From Sphingomonas piscis (lineage in GTDB: Bacteria > Pseudomonadota > Alphaproteobacteria > Sphingomonadales > Sphingomonadaceae), in contig NZ_CP049869.1 in assembly GCF_011300455.1 (NCBI RefSeq), positions 1,949,501-2,013,500 on the forward strand: a DNA stretch of 64,000 nt, in the 5' to 3' direction. Below the pieces are notes generated by a model. The model saw only the letters and a list, made by a program, of their open reading frames with translations. It was not told where the DNA came from and ran no database searches. Positions 7,653 to 16,162 of the stretch are shown here, one piece after another. How positions within the stretch are numbered: position 1 is the first letter of the stretch; every line of letters starts with the position of its first letter. The position numbers were made by a program, and so were the translations under genes.

Positions 7653-10562
7653 TTACCCATTCACCACCGCATCGCAGCGGTTGCAGAGGTCGCCGTCGTC
7701 CCCGACTTCCGGCAGGTGGCGCCAGCAGCGGCCGCACTTATGCTTTTCGGTCTTGGTCACGGTCAGCGCTTCGCCCGGCGTGACTGACGATACGATGAAC
7801 AGCTCGGCGAGGTCGATGTCCGCGTCGGTGACCGGCACGGTGACTTCGGCCTCAAGGCTGGAGCCGACGACCTTTTCGCGGCGGAGCGGCTCGATCGCCT
7901 CGGTGACCTGGGTGCGAAGACCGCGGAGTGCTTCCCACGAATTCGTCGCAGCGGAAGCTGCCGGCAGCTCAGGCCATTCCAGCAGGTGAACGGAGCCGCC
8001 GTCCGGGTATCGGGTGCCCCAGACCTCCTCACTGGTGAACACCAGCACCGGCGCGCACCAGCGGACAAGGGCGTGGAACAGGGTGTCGAGGACCGTGCGG
8101 TAGGCGCGGCGCTTGGGGTCCAAGGCCGCGTCGCAATAGAGGCAGTCCTTGCGGATATCGAAGTAGAAGGCCGACAGGTCGTTGTTGGCGAAGTCGGCGA
8201 TCAGGCGGGTGTAGCTGTTGAAGTCATAGTCCGCGACCGCCTGGCGGAGCTTGCCGTCGATCTCAGCCAGGAGCGCGAGCATGTAGCGCTCGAGCTTCGG
8301 CATCTCTCCCGCTGCGACCTTCTCCTCGTCGCTAAACCCTTCGAGAGCGCCAAGCAGGTAGCGGAAGGTGTTGCGAAGCTTGCGGTAGCCGTCGGCGACG
8401 CCCGACAGGATCTCCTTGCCGATGCGGTGGTCCTCGGTGAAGTCGACGCTCAAGGCCCACAGGCGCAGGATGTCGGCGCCATGCTCCTTCATCAGGTCGA
8501 GCGGGCTCACCGTATTGCCGAGGCTTTTGGACATCTTCATGCCCTTCTGATCCATGGTGAAGCCATGGGTCAGCACCGCCTTGTAGGGCGCGCGGCCGCG
8601 AGTGCCGCAGCTTTCCAGCAGGGAGGATTGGAACCAGCCGCGATGCTGGTCGGAGCCTTCGAGATAGAGGTCGGCGGGCCAGCTCAGCTCGGGCCAGGTA
8701 CCGCTGTCGAGCACGAAGGCGTGGGTGCAGCCGCTGTCGAACCAGACGTCCAGGATGTCGGTGACGCGTTCGAAATCGTCGGGATCGCGGTTTGGCCCGA
8801 GGAAGTGGGCGGCGTTTTCATCGGACCAGGCGTCCACGCCCTGTTCGGTAATGGCGGCGACGATACGTTGGTTGACGTCGGCGTCCACCAGCAGCTGGCC
8901 GCTGCTACGCTCGACGAACAAAGCGATCGGGACACCCCAGGCGCGTTGACGGCTGATCACCCAGTCGGGTCGGCCTTCGACCATGGAGCGGATGCGGTTT
9001 TCGCCTTTTTCCGGCACCCAGCGGGTGTCGGCGATGGCCTGGAGGGCCGTTTGGCGGAGGGTGGCGCGCCCCTCGACTTCGCTCGGGACGAACGAACTTT
9101 GTTCATCTTCCCCAACCCCGTTCGTGCCGAGCGAAGTCGAGGCGCGCCCGTCCAATGGACGGTCCATCGCAATGAACCATTGCGGGGTGCAGCGGTAGAT
9201 GACCTTGGCCTTGGACCGCCACGAGTGCGGGTAGGAATGCCGGAAGTCGCTGGCGGCCAGCAGCGCGCCGGCGTCGCGCAGGTCGGAGCAGATGGGGCCG
9301 TCGGGCGCGGTGAACTTGTTGTTGATGACGCTGCCTTGCCCGCCGAGCCAGGCCCAGTCGGCGCGATACTTGCCGTCCGCTTCGACCGCAAAGACCGGGT
9401 CGATGCCGTGCGCCTTGCACAGGTCGAAGTCGTCCTCGCCATGGTCGGGCGCCATGTGGACGAGGCCAGTGCCGGTGTCGGTGGTGACGAAGTCGCCGGG
9501 GAGGAACGGGCGCGGCTTGGCATAGAAACCGCCGAGGTGGTGCATCGGGTGGCGGGCGATTGTGCCGGCGAACTCGGAGCCCAGCCATTTCACGACCGGT
9601 TCTTCGGGCAGATCGTCCATCATGGCCGCCATCGCCAGGAGGTCCGCTTCGGGAATCTCCGGCACGTCGACGTCCTGATCCCGGTCCAACGCGTCGGAGA
9701 GGCGCGCGATCAAGGCATTTTTGAGTGGTGACGCCACGAGATAGCGCCGAACCGGGTAGCCCCACTCGATCAGCTCATATTCGACCTCCGGCCCATAAGC
9801 GATCGCCTGATTGACGGGGATCGTCCAGGGCGTCGTGGTCCAGATCACCGCATGGGCGCCGACCAGCTCGGGGATGGGGCTTTCGACGATCTCGAATGCG
9901 ACATCGATCTGGGTGGACGTGATGTCCTCATATTCGATCTCGGCTTCGGCGAGCGCGGTCTTTTCGACCGGGCTCCACATCACGGGCTTGGCGCCGCGGT
10001 AAAGCTGGCCGCTTTCTGCGAACTTCATCAGCTCGGCGACGATGGTGCCTTCCGCCTGATAGTTCATGGTGAGGTAGGGCTTGTCCCACCGCCCGCCGAT
10101 GCCGAGGCGCTTCAGCTGCTCGCGCTGAACGTTGACCCAGTTCTGGGCATAGGCGCGGCACTCGGCGCGGAATTCGGCGACCGGCACCTCGTCCTTGTTC
10201 AGCTTCTTCTTGCGATATTGCTCCTCGACCTTCCACTCGATGGGAAGGCCGTGGCAGTCCCAGCCGGGGATGTAGGGCGCGTCCTTGCCCAGCAGGGTCT
10301 GGGTGCGGATCACCATATCCTTGAGGATGTGGTTCAGCGCATGGCCGATGTGGATGTCGCCGTTGGCGTAGGGCGGGCCGTCGTGGAGGATGAACTTCTC
10401 GCGGCCATCGCGGGCGCGGCGGACCTGGTTGTAGAGGTCCGCCTCCTGCCAACGGCTGAGGATCGCCGGCTCCTTCTGCGGAAGGCCGGCCTTCATCGGG
10501 AAGTCGGTCTTGGGCAGGAAGACGGTGGAGCGGTAATCGGGTTTGGAAGGCGCGTCGGACAT
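7653..10562 (-). CDS. ileS: isoleucyl-tRNA synthetase
   Basis: A class I synthetase of 969 aa that charges tRNA-Ile and edits Val. HIGH is at residues 71-74, followed by the editing (CP1) domain. KMSKS ('GMKMSKSLGN') is at about residue 675, and a C-terminal Cys4 zinc site reads 'CGRCW...CNRC'. Residues about 472-500, between 'WFIAMDRPLDG' and 'TLRQTALQAI', are an insertion encoded by a palindromic element (separate entry). The start ATG at 10562 (MSDAPSKPD) is preferred over the upstream in-frame codon at 10598. The gene follows trpG closely. Confidence 0.97.
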   Translation of the reverse strand: MSDAPSKPDYRSTVFLPKTDFPMKAGLPQKEPAILSRWQEADLYNQVRRARDGREKFILHDGPPYANGDIHIGHALNHILKDMVIRTQTLLGKDAPYIPGWDCHGLPIEWKVEEQYRKKKLNKDEVPVAEFRAECRAYAQNWVNVQREQLKRLGIGGRWDKPYLTMNYQAEGTIVAELMKFAESGQLYRGAKPVMWSPVEKTALAEAEIEYEDITSTQIDVAFEIVESPIPELVGAHAVIWTTTPWTIPVNQAIAYGPEVEYELIEWGYPVRRYLVASPLKNALIARLSDALDRDQDVDVPEIPEADLLAMAAMMDDLPEEPVVKWLGSEFAGTIARHPMHHLGGFYAKPRPFLPGDFVTTDTGTGLVHMAPDHGEDDFDLCKAHGIDPVFAVEADGKYRADWAWLGGQGSVINNKFTAPDGPICSDLRDAGALLAASDFRHSYPHSWRSKAKVIYRCTPQWFIAMDRPLDGRASTSLGTNGVGEDEQSSFVPSEVEGRATLRQTALQAIADTRWVPEKGENRIRSMVEGRPDWVISRQRAWGVPIALFVERSSGQLLVDADVNQRIVAAITEQGVDAWSDENAAHFLGPNRDPDDFERVTDILDVWFDSGCTHAFVLDSGTWPELSWPADLYLEGSDQHRGWFQSSLLESCGTRGRAPYKAVLTHGFTMDQKGMKMSKSLGNTVSPLDLMKEHGADILRLWALSVDFTEDHRIGKEILSGVADGYRKLRNTFRYLLGALEGFSDEEKVAAGEMPKLERYMLALLAEIDGKLRQAVADYDFNSYTRLIADFANNDLSAFYFDIRKDCLYCDAALDPKRRAYRTVLDTLFHALVRWCAPVLVFTSEEVWGTRYPDGGSVHLLEWPELPAASAATNSWEALRGLRTQVTEAIEPLRREKVVGSSLEAEVTVPVTDADIDLAELFIVSSVTPGEALTVTKTEKHKCGRCWRHLPEVGDDGDLCNRCDAVVNG
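9063..9148. repeat. palindromic element inserted in frame in ileS
   Basis: The left arm 9063-9094 and right arm 9119-9148 are near-perfect inverted repeats sharing CTCGACTTCGCTCGG(G/C) and ACGAACG, with outer GGCGCGCC on both sides. The loop is 24 nt. Read on the minus strand it encodes STSLGTN...FVPSEVEG, about 29 extra residues in IleRS. The same core arm sequence occurs in the E2 gene at 30125-30234. It resembles the Rickettsia palindromic elements in behaviour: coding-compatible, in frame, inside a housekeeping gene. Confidence 0.85.
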
Positions 10563-10573
10563 CGCGCGCGGCT

Positions 10574-11203
10574 TTAGCGGGTGGGGCAGGGGATGCAAAC
10601 CGCAGCCCCTGCCGCCGGGTGCCTAGAGGGAGTCCATCTCGTCGACGATTGCCTTGAGCAATGTGTCGCCGCGCGGGTGAGCACCGATTCCGGGTGGAAC
10701 TGCACCGCGAACTGCTTGGCGTCGCGGTCGCTGATCGCCATCGCCATGTCGTCGATCCATGCGTGGACGGTGAATCGCTCCGGCAGCTTGCGGGTGCAGA
10801 GCGAATGGTAGCGGCCGACGCGGAAGGGGTTGGGGACGGAGGCGAAGGCGCCCTGGCCGTCGTGGGTCAGCGCCCAGCTCTTGCCGTGGACCGTCTCGCC
10901 CGCGCGCTCCACCGTGCCTCCCGCCTCATGGACGATGGCCTGGTGGCCGAGGCAGACGCCGAACACCGGCACCTTGCCCTTGGCCTTGCCGATCAGCTCG
11001 ACCATGCAGCCCGCGTCCTGCGGCTCGCCGGGGCCGGGGGAGAGGACGATGGTGGCGTTCGTCTCCTCCGCCTGGCGGAGCGCCTCGTCGGCGGCGATGT
11101 CGTTGCGCACCACCTTCACCTGCTTGCCCATCAGGCGAAAGCATTCGACCAGGTTGAAGGTGAAGCTGTCGCGATTATCGAGCAGCAGGATGTTGTCGCT
11201 CAT
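10574..11203 (-). CDS. trpG: anthranilate synthase component II (glutamine amidotransferase), frameshifted at 3' end
   Basis: This subunit supplies ammonia from glutamine to TrpE. The Cys84 nucleophile lies in 'VFGVCLGHQ', and the His-Glu pair is in 'VQFHPES'. The ATG at 11203 overlaps the trpE stop (ATGA). After 'HPESVLT' the frame as read becomes unrelated ('ATHCSRQSS...'). Adding one base at the CC of 10669-10670 restores 'GDTLLKAIVDEMDSL' and a stop at 10623-10625, the normal TrpG end. The as-read protein is 209 aa; the restored one would be 193 aa. Confidence 0.9.
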   Translation of the reverse strand: MSDNILLLDNRDSFTFNLVECFRLMGKQVKVVRNDIAADEALRQAEETNATIVLSPGPGEPQDAGCMVELIGKAKGKVPVFGVCLGHQAIVHEAGGTVERAGETVHGKSWALTHDGQGAFASVPNPFRVGRYHSLCTRKLPERFTVHAWIDDMAMAISDRDAKQFAVQFHPESVLTRAATHCSRQSSTRWTPSRHPAAGAAVCIPCPTR

Positions 11204-12747
11204 CTGGTCTCTCCGCGAAGCGCCGCAAGGACGGCGCTCGCCTTTTGCTTGGTTTCTTCCATTTCGGCGCGCGGATCGCTGTCGTGGACGACGCCTGCGC
11301 CGGCGCGGACATAGGCCTGGCCGTTCTTGACCACGGCGGAGCGGATGATGACGCCGGTGTCCATCTCCCCGGTCCCGGACAGCCAACCGACCGCACCGCC
11401 GTAGGGGCCCCGCTTGGTAGCTTCATAGCCGCGCAAGAGCTCGGTCGCGCGCAGCTTGGGGGCGCCGGACAGGGTGCCGACGTTGAGGCAGCTCTGCAGC
11501 GCGTCGAGGCAGTCGAGGCCCTGGGCGAGCTCGCCGGTGACGGAAGAGACGAGGTGCATGACTCGGGCGTAGCGTTCGACGGTGAGCAGCTTGGCCACGC
11601 GGCGCGATCCCGGCGTGCTGACCCGCGCGACGTCGTTGCGGGCAAGGTCGACCAGCATGATATGCTCGGCGCCTTCCTTGACGTCGAGGCGGAGGTCCGC
11701 CTCCAGCCGGTCATCCTCGTCCGCCGTCTCGCCGCGGCGGCGGGTGCCGGCGATCGGCTTGACCTCGACCATGGGCGTGCCGCCCTCCCGCCAGACCTTG
11801 ACGCTGGTCTCGGGCGAGGCGCCGAACAGGATATGCTCGGCGCCCGAGACGAAGAACATGTAGGGTGAAGGGTCCGACTTTCGCTGGCGGGCGTAGGCGG
11901 CGAGCGGGTCGGCGCAGGGCACGCGGAAGGTTCGGGAGGGGACGATCTGGTAGACGTCCCCGGCCGCAATATTCTCCTTCACGCGAGTGACGAGGTCGGC
12001 GTACTCCGCGTCGTTGAGGTCGGGTTCCGGTTCAAGATCGTTGGCGGTCGGGCGCACCTCTTCGGGAACTTCGAGTTTCGCTTGGGTTCGTTCGTAGAGG
12101 GCATCTAGCCGCGCGACGGCCGAATGATAGGCGCGGGTGGCGCGACCGGCATCGTCGCTCCCGAAGAAGGTCGACAGGATCCGCGCCTTGCCGCCGGGCT
12201 CGACGAGGACCAACCCCTCGCCGACCCAGAACTCGAAGTCCGGGTAGCCGAGCGGGTCGGACGCGGGCTGCGGCAGTTCCTCGAACAGGTCGACATGGTC
12301 GAAGGCGACAACGCCGCCGCAGAAGACGGTGAACTTCTCCTCCGGCGAGGAGGAGGGAAAGCGGGTCAGCGCGCGAAGCACGTCGAAGGGCGAGGGGGCG
12401 AGGAGGCGCTCTTCGAGGTCGCTGCTCGTGCTTCGCTCGTAGCGGAGGCGAAGCTCGCCCTCCGCGCGGTTAGATACTCGCTCGGCAAGCTTGTCCGCCA
12501 GTGCGGCAATCACGTCCGGCCCGCCATCGCCGAGGCTTGTCACAACCACTTCGCCGCCCCGGCAGGTCACCCGAACAGCGGCGGCGGCGAGGATCATCGC
12601 CTGACCCGCCGCATTCTCGAACAGAGCCGTGTTCGGCGCACCGTTGCGCGAAAGCTTGCGGTAGAGCTCCAGCGGGTCATGGCTCCCCGGCAGCTGCCGA
12701 TAGAGCGCCATCGCATCGCCGGACTTGAGGCTTGGCGTGCGCATCAT
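11200..12747 (-). CDS. trpE: anthranilate synthase component I
   Basis: A 515-aa chorismate-utilising enzyme making anthranilate with TrpG. The C-terminal chorismate-binding domain has 'PSPYMFF', 'IAGTRRRGETADED', 'HIMLVDLARND', 'VMHLVSSVTG' and 'TLSGAPKLRA'. The N-terminal domain is the Trp-binding type. The start ATG at 12747 overlaps the aroF stop (ATGA), and its own stop overlaps trpG in the same way, so the three genes are translationally coupled. PabB is the alternative family; the trpL leader upstream and the aroF/trpG partners favour TrpE. Confidence 0.94.
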   Translation of the reverse strand: MMRTPSLKSGDAMALYRQLPGSHDPLELYRKLSRNGAPNTALFENAAGQAMILAAAAVRVTCRGGEVVVTSLGDGGPDVIAALADKLAERVSNRAEGELRLRYERSTSSDLEERLLAPSPFDVLRALTRFPSSSPEEKFTVFCGGVVAFDHVDLFEELPQPASDPLGYPDFEFWVGEGLVLVEPGGKARILSTFFGSDDAGRATRAYHSAVARLDALYERTQAKLEVPEEVRPTANDLEPEPDLNDAEYADLVTRVKENIAAGDVYQIVPSRTFRVPCADPLAAYARQRKSDPSPYMFFVSGAEHILFGASPETSVKVWREGGTPMVEVKPIAGTRRRGETADEDDRLEADLRLDVKEGAEHIMLVDLARNDVARVSTPGSRRVAKLLTVERYARVMHLVSSVTGELAQGLDCLDALQSCLNVGTLSGAPKLRATELLRGYEATKRGPYGGAVGWLSGTGEMDTGVIIRSAVVKNGQAYVRAGAGVVHDSDPRAEMEETKQKASAVLAALRGETR

Positions 12748-13760
12748 GCGAAGCTGCGCCCCAGTACCGGCAGCAGGCCCTGGAGCCGCTCGGACAATTC
12801 CTTGAGCTGATGCGGGTGAAGCGACTGCGCCCCGTCCGACCAGGCGTGCGCCGGATCGTGGTGAACCTCGACCATCAAGCCGTCGGCGCCCGCCGCGGCG
12901 CCGGCCAGCGCCATCGGCGGAACCAGGTCGCGGATGCCGGTGCCGTGCGACGGATCGACGACGATCGGCAAGTGGGTCTTCTGCTTGATGTAAGGCACGG
13001 CGTTGAGGTCTAGGGTATTGCGCGTCGCAGTTTCGAAGGTGCGGATGCCGCGCTCGCAGAGCACGACCTGGTCGTTGCCCTCGGCCAGGATATATTCCGC
13101 CGCCAGCAGCAGATCCTCGACTTTGGCCGCCATGCCGCGCTTCAGCACCACCGGCTTGCCCGCCTTGCCGACCGCCTTCAGCAGTGAGAAGTTCTGCATA
13201 TTGCGGGCGCCGATCTGCATCGCATCGGCATATTCGACGACGGCGGGGATGTCGGCGGTTTCCATCACTTCGGTGACGACCGGAAGGCCGAGTTCCTGCC
13301 CGACCTTGGCGAGGATCTTCAGCCCGTCCTCACCATGTCCCTGGAAGGCGTAGGGCGAGGTGCGCGGCTTGAACGCGCCAGCCCGCAATATTGTCGCTCC
13401 GGCAACCTTTGCCGCCTGAGCAGACTCCCGAAGCCGCTCTTCCGTCTCAACCGCGCACGGACCCGCGATCAGGCAGAAGCGGTTGCCGCCGATCGCCGCA
13501 TTGCCGATGCGGACGATGGTGTCGTGCGGATGAATTTCGCGGCTGACGAGCTTGTAGGGCGCCAGGATCTGCTTGACCGATTCCACCTGCGGGTGGCTCT
13601 CCAGGTTGAGGTCGTGAAGCATCCGCTCGTCCCCCAGGGCGCCGAGCACCACGCGCTCCGTCCCCGGCATGTGCAGCGGTTTGAGCCCTCGCTGCTCGAT
13701 GGCGCCGAGCAATTCCTCGACGACTTCGCTGCTGGCATTCGGCTTGAGAACGATGATCAT
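12744..13760 (-). CDS. aroF: 3-deoxy-7-phosphoheptulonate synthase (type I-beta)
   Basis: DAHP synthase, first step of the shikimate pathway, 338 aa. An N-terminal ferredoxin-like regulatory domain of about 70 residues ('MIIVLKPNASSEVVEELL') precedes the barrel. The barrel carries 'IAGPCAVE' with the metal-binding Cys, 'KPRTSPYAFQG' and 'VDPSHGTG'. It lies first in aroF-trpE-trpG, behind the trp attenuator, so Trp-tRNA level probably sets the supply of this entry enzyme as well as the branch enzyme. Confidence 0.95.
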   Translation of the reverse strand: MIIVLKPNASSEVVEELLGAIEQRGLKPLHMPGTERVVLGALGDERMLHDLNLESHPQVESVKQILAPYKLVSREIHPHDTIVRIGNAAIGGNRFCLIAGPCAVETEERLRESAQAAKVAGATILRAGAFKPRTSPYAFQGHGEDGLKILAKVGQELGLPVVTEVMETADIPAVVEYADAMQIGARNMQNFSLLKAVGKAGKPVVLKRGMAAKVEDLLLAAEYILAEGNDQVVLCERGIRTFETATRNTLDLNAVPYIKQKTHLPIVVDPSHGTGIRDLVPPMALAGAAAGADGLMVEVHHDPAHAWSDGAQSLHPHQLKELSERLQGLLPVLGRSFA

Positions 13761-13777
13761 GTGATGTGCTCCAGATA

Positions 13778-13803
13778 CGAAAAAGGCCCGCTGAGCGGGC
13801 CTG
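13778..13803 (-). terminator. trp attenuator terminator upstream of aroF
   Basis: On the minus strand the perfect stem GGCCCGC/GCGGGCC (positions 13785-13801) with loop TCA is followed at once by TTTTT. It lies 35 nt after the trpL stop and 18 nt before the aroF start, so it can only work as an attenuator. A GCGGGC stretch at the end of trpL could pair with the GCCCGC arm to form an antiterminator (inference). Confidence 0.85.
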
Positions 13804-13836
13804 TTGCGTGATGTCTAAGATCCTGTTCGGTCTAGG

Positions 13837-13923
13837 TCAGCCGCGCCCGCGCAAATGCATATGCTGCCACCACCGCCAGGTGCGGAGCGACGCGGTTGCG
13901 GAAAAAGCGGTGGCGAGTGTCAT
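13837..13923 (-). CDS. trpL: trp operon leader peptide
   Basis: A 28-aa reading frame with ATG at 13923 behind TAAGGA. It contains Trp at positions 16, 18 and 19 (TWRWW), an extreme density of a rare residue, and ends 35 nt before a Rho-independent terminator. This is the classic attenuation leader: ribosome stalling at the UGG codons when Trp-tRNA is scarce prevents the terminator. The segment holding the Trp codons (GCGGUGG) can pair with an upstream GCCACCGC, giving a plausible pause hairpin. It controls aroF-trpE-trpG. Confidence 0.88.
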   Translation of the reverse strand: MTLATAFSATASLRTWRWWQHMHLRGRG

Positions 13924-13934
13924 CGGCTGCATCC

Positions 13935-15080
13935 TTAGAGCGCAGCGAACCCGCGTGACAAGTCCCCAATTAGGTCGTCGGCATCTTCGAGGCCGACGGA
14001 CATGCGAATGAGGTCGGGCGTGATGCCTGCTTCCGCCTGCGCTTCGGGCGGCATTCCGCGATGGGTCATGCTCGCCGGCGTACACACCAAGGTTGCGAAG
14101 CCGCCGAGCGACGAAGCAAGCGTGATCAGCTCCGGCGCCTTCGCGAACAGTGCGACGCTGCCGTTCACGCGGAAACTGACCATGAAGCCAGGCCCGGACT
14201 GCTGCGCCTCGACCAGAGCCCGTTGGGGGAAGCTCTCCAGTCCTGGATAATGCACCGCTGCCACCTGCGGGTGGCCTTCGAGCCATTGCGCCAGCTTGAG
14301 CGCCGTTTCCTCCTGCCGCGCGACCCGCAACGGAAGCGTCCGCATTCCCCTCAGGGTCTGCCAACTGTCGTACGCCGATCCGCTAAGCCCCGCAGCGTTT
14401 GCCCACCAGGCGATCTGCTCGGCAAGCCCGTCGTCGTTGCTGATCAGCGCGCCGCCGAACAGGTCGTTGTGGCCGTTGATCGCCTTGGTCGTCGAATGAA
14501 GCACCAGGTCGGCGCCGAGCTTGAGCGGCTGCTGGCGGCATGGCGTCAGCAATGTGTTATCGCAGATCGTCAGCGCGCCCACCGATTTCGCCTGAGCGCA
14601 GCGCTGGGCGATCGGCACCAGCCGAAGCAGGGGATTGCTGGGCGATTCCAGCCACACCAGCCGCACGTCCTGCTGCAGCGCCATGGCGAACATGTCGTCG
14701 TCATTCTGGTCGACGAACAGGGGGCGAACGAGCCCCTTGCGCTCCAGCCCCTGCAGCAACCGGTACGTGCCGCCATAGCAATCGTGCGGCGCCAGCACCG
14801 TCGCGCCCGGCTCCAGCTGCAGCAGCGCGAGCAGGGCCGCGGACTGTCCGGAATTGGTCACCGCACAATGCTTGCCGCCTTCCAGCTCCGCAATCGCCCG
14901 GGCCAGCAGATCGCGGTTCGGGCTTACCGTTCGCGAATAATCATAGTCCGGCTTGTCCTCTGGCCCGTCCCATTCGAACGTGTCCGACGCCCACAGGGGC
15001 GGAGCCACGCCGCGGTAGGTCGGATCGTCCGTCACCCCCGCCGAGGCGACAATGGTGCCGTGCCCCTCCGGCTTGCTCAC
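13935..15080 (-). CDS. metB: Cys/Met-metabolism PLP enzyme (cystathionine gamma-synthase or O-acylhomoserine sulfhydrylase)
   Basis: A 381-aa PLP-dependent trans-sulfuration enzyme. The Schiff-base Lys lies in 'LHSTTKAINGH' at about residue 200, the substrate loop is 'DNTLLTPCRQQP', and 'SLGGFATLVCTPASMTH' matches the family. It sits directly after metX with a 4-nt overlap, so it uses the O-acyl-homoserine made by that enzyme to form cystathionine or homocysteine. Which sulfur donor it takes cannot be told from sequence alone. Confidence 0.85.
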   Translation of the reverse strand: MSKPEGHGTIVASAGVTDDPTYRGVAPPLWASDTFEWDGPEDKPDYDYSRTVSPNRDLLARAIAELEGGKHCAVTNSGQSAALLALLQLEPGATVLAPHDCYGGTYRLLQGLERKGLVRPLFVDQNDDDMFAMALQQDVRLVWLESPSNPLLRLVPIAQRCAQAKSVGALTICDNTLLTPCRQQPLKLGADLVLHSTTKAINGHNDLFGGALISNDDGLAEQIAWWANAAGLSGSAYDSWQTLRGMRTLPLRVARQEETALKLAQWLEGHPQVAAVHYPGLESFPQRALVEAQQSGPGFMVSFRVNGSVALFAKAPELITLASSLGGFATLVCTPASMTHRGMPPEAQAEAGITPDLIRMSVGLEDADDLIGDLSRGFAAL

Positions 15081-16162
15081 CGGCCTTCATCCAGGAATTC
15101 ACGGATATAGGCGCCGATCCGTTCCGGCTCCTTCAGGAAACTGTCGTGGCCGAAGATCGACTGGATGACCCGGAAACGGGTCTTGCCGCCAAGCTGCGCC
15201 GCGAGCCTCGAAATCTGCTCCAGCGGCACGACCTGATCCTCGGTCGCCGCGATTACAAGCGCATCGTTGAGAATTGCCGACGGATCCACCTTGTGCCGGT
15301 CGATCGATGCCGACAGGCTGAGGAACCGCTCCGGGCTCATCACGTCCAGGAACGCCCGTCCGCGCGCACTGAGATAGCCCCACGGTTCCGACCCTGAGAG
15401 CGGATCCCCGTTCGCAATCCCGCCCGGGAAGCGCGCCCCGAATTCCCGCGGAGTGCGGTAGGTCGTCATCGCCATCGCTCTCGCGATGCTCAGCGCCTGC
15501 TCGGCGTTGCCGGTCGAGCGTCCAAGTGCGACCACCTGACGCTGCAAGCTGCGTTGCGCCGTAGCCATCGCATGCGGCTCTGCGGCCGCGCCGAAGATCA
15601 CCAGCTTGGATTGAGGCCGGTACCTTTCGGCATAGGCGAGGCAGACCATGCCGCCGTAGCTGGCGCCGATCAGCGCATAGGGATCGCCCTCCCCGATTAC
15701 GGCGAGCGCATCGCGGATGATCGCCGCCTGATCGAAGGTCGTGGGCGCGAAGTCTCCGCTCGCATCGGCGACGAAGTCGATGCCGAGCACGCGAAATTCG
15801 CCATGCCCGACCGGACCTTCCGGACCGAAGATCGACGACCACCAGCCCGAACGCCCGTCTTCGTTGGCGCAGGCGTGACGGTTACCGGAGATGCCGCCCA
15901 GCACCACCAGCAGCGGCGCGCCTTCCGGTCCGATCAGCGCCGCCTTCGTGCGATCGGGGAGCCGCTCCCGCGCCTCACCCTCAAGGCTCACCAGCGGTAC
16001 GTCGAAGGTGGTCGGCTTGATACAGGGCACGGGCAAAGGCTCGGCTTCGTCCGCCGCCAGTTTCCCCGCATCGACATTCGTCTCGTACACGTCGCCCACC
16101 TTCACCTCTGGCGAAGTCACGATGCTGCCTGGAAGCCCGCTTGGTTGCCGCTCCGGCCGCAT
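15077..16162 (-). CDS. metX: homoserine O-acyltransferase (MetX type)
   Basis: A 361-aa alpha/beta-hydrolase of the MetX family, committing homoserine to methionine synthesis. The nucleophile elbow is 'GASYGGMVCLAYAE', the late Asp is in 'ATEDQVVP', and the His is in 'FGHDSFLKEP'. Whether the acyl donor is acetyl- or succinyl-CoA cannot be fixed here. The start ATG at 16162 lies within the 3' strand of the closing helix of the upstream riboswitch, giving direct translational control by S-adenosylmethionine. Confidence 0.9.
   Translation of the reverse strand: MRPERQPSGLPGSIVTSPEVKVGDVYETNVDAGKLAADEAEPLPVPCIKPTTFDVPLVSLEGEARERLPDRTKAALIGPEGAPLLVVLGGISGNRHACANEDGRSGWWSSIFGPEGPVGHGEFRVLGIDFVADASGDFAPTTFDQAAIIRDALAVIGEGDPYALIGASYGGMVCLAYAERYRPQSKLVIFGAAAEPHAMATAQRSLQRQVVALGRSTGNAEQALSIARAMAMTTYRTPREFGARFPGGIANGDPLSGSEPWGYLSARGRAFLDVMSPERFLSLSASIDRHKVDPSAILNDALVIAATEDQVVPLEQISRLAAQLGGKTRFRVIQSIFGHDSFLKEPERIGAYIREFLDEGR

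Noticed and set aside
7986..9731. 581-codon open frame antisense to ileS
   Set aside because: It mirrors the high-GC ileS frame, has no ribosome-binding site, and its protein is low-complexity Val/Gly/Ala/Arg text. ileS is certain on the other strand.
14061..15110. 349-codon frame antisense to metB
   Set aside because: Arg/Gln/Pro-rich shadow; metB with intact PLP motifs is on the opposite strand.
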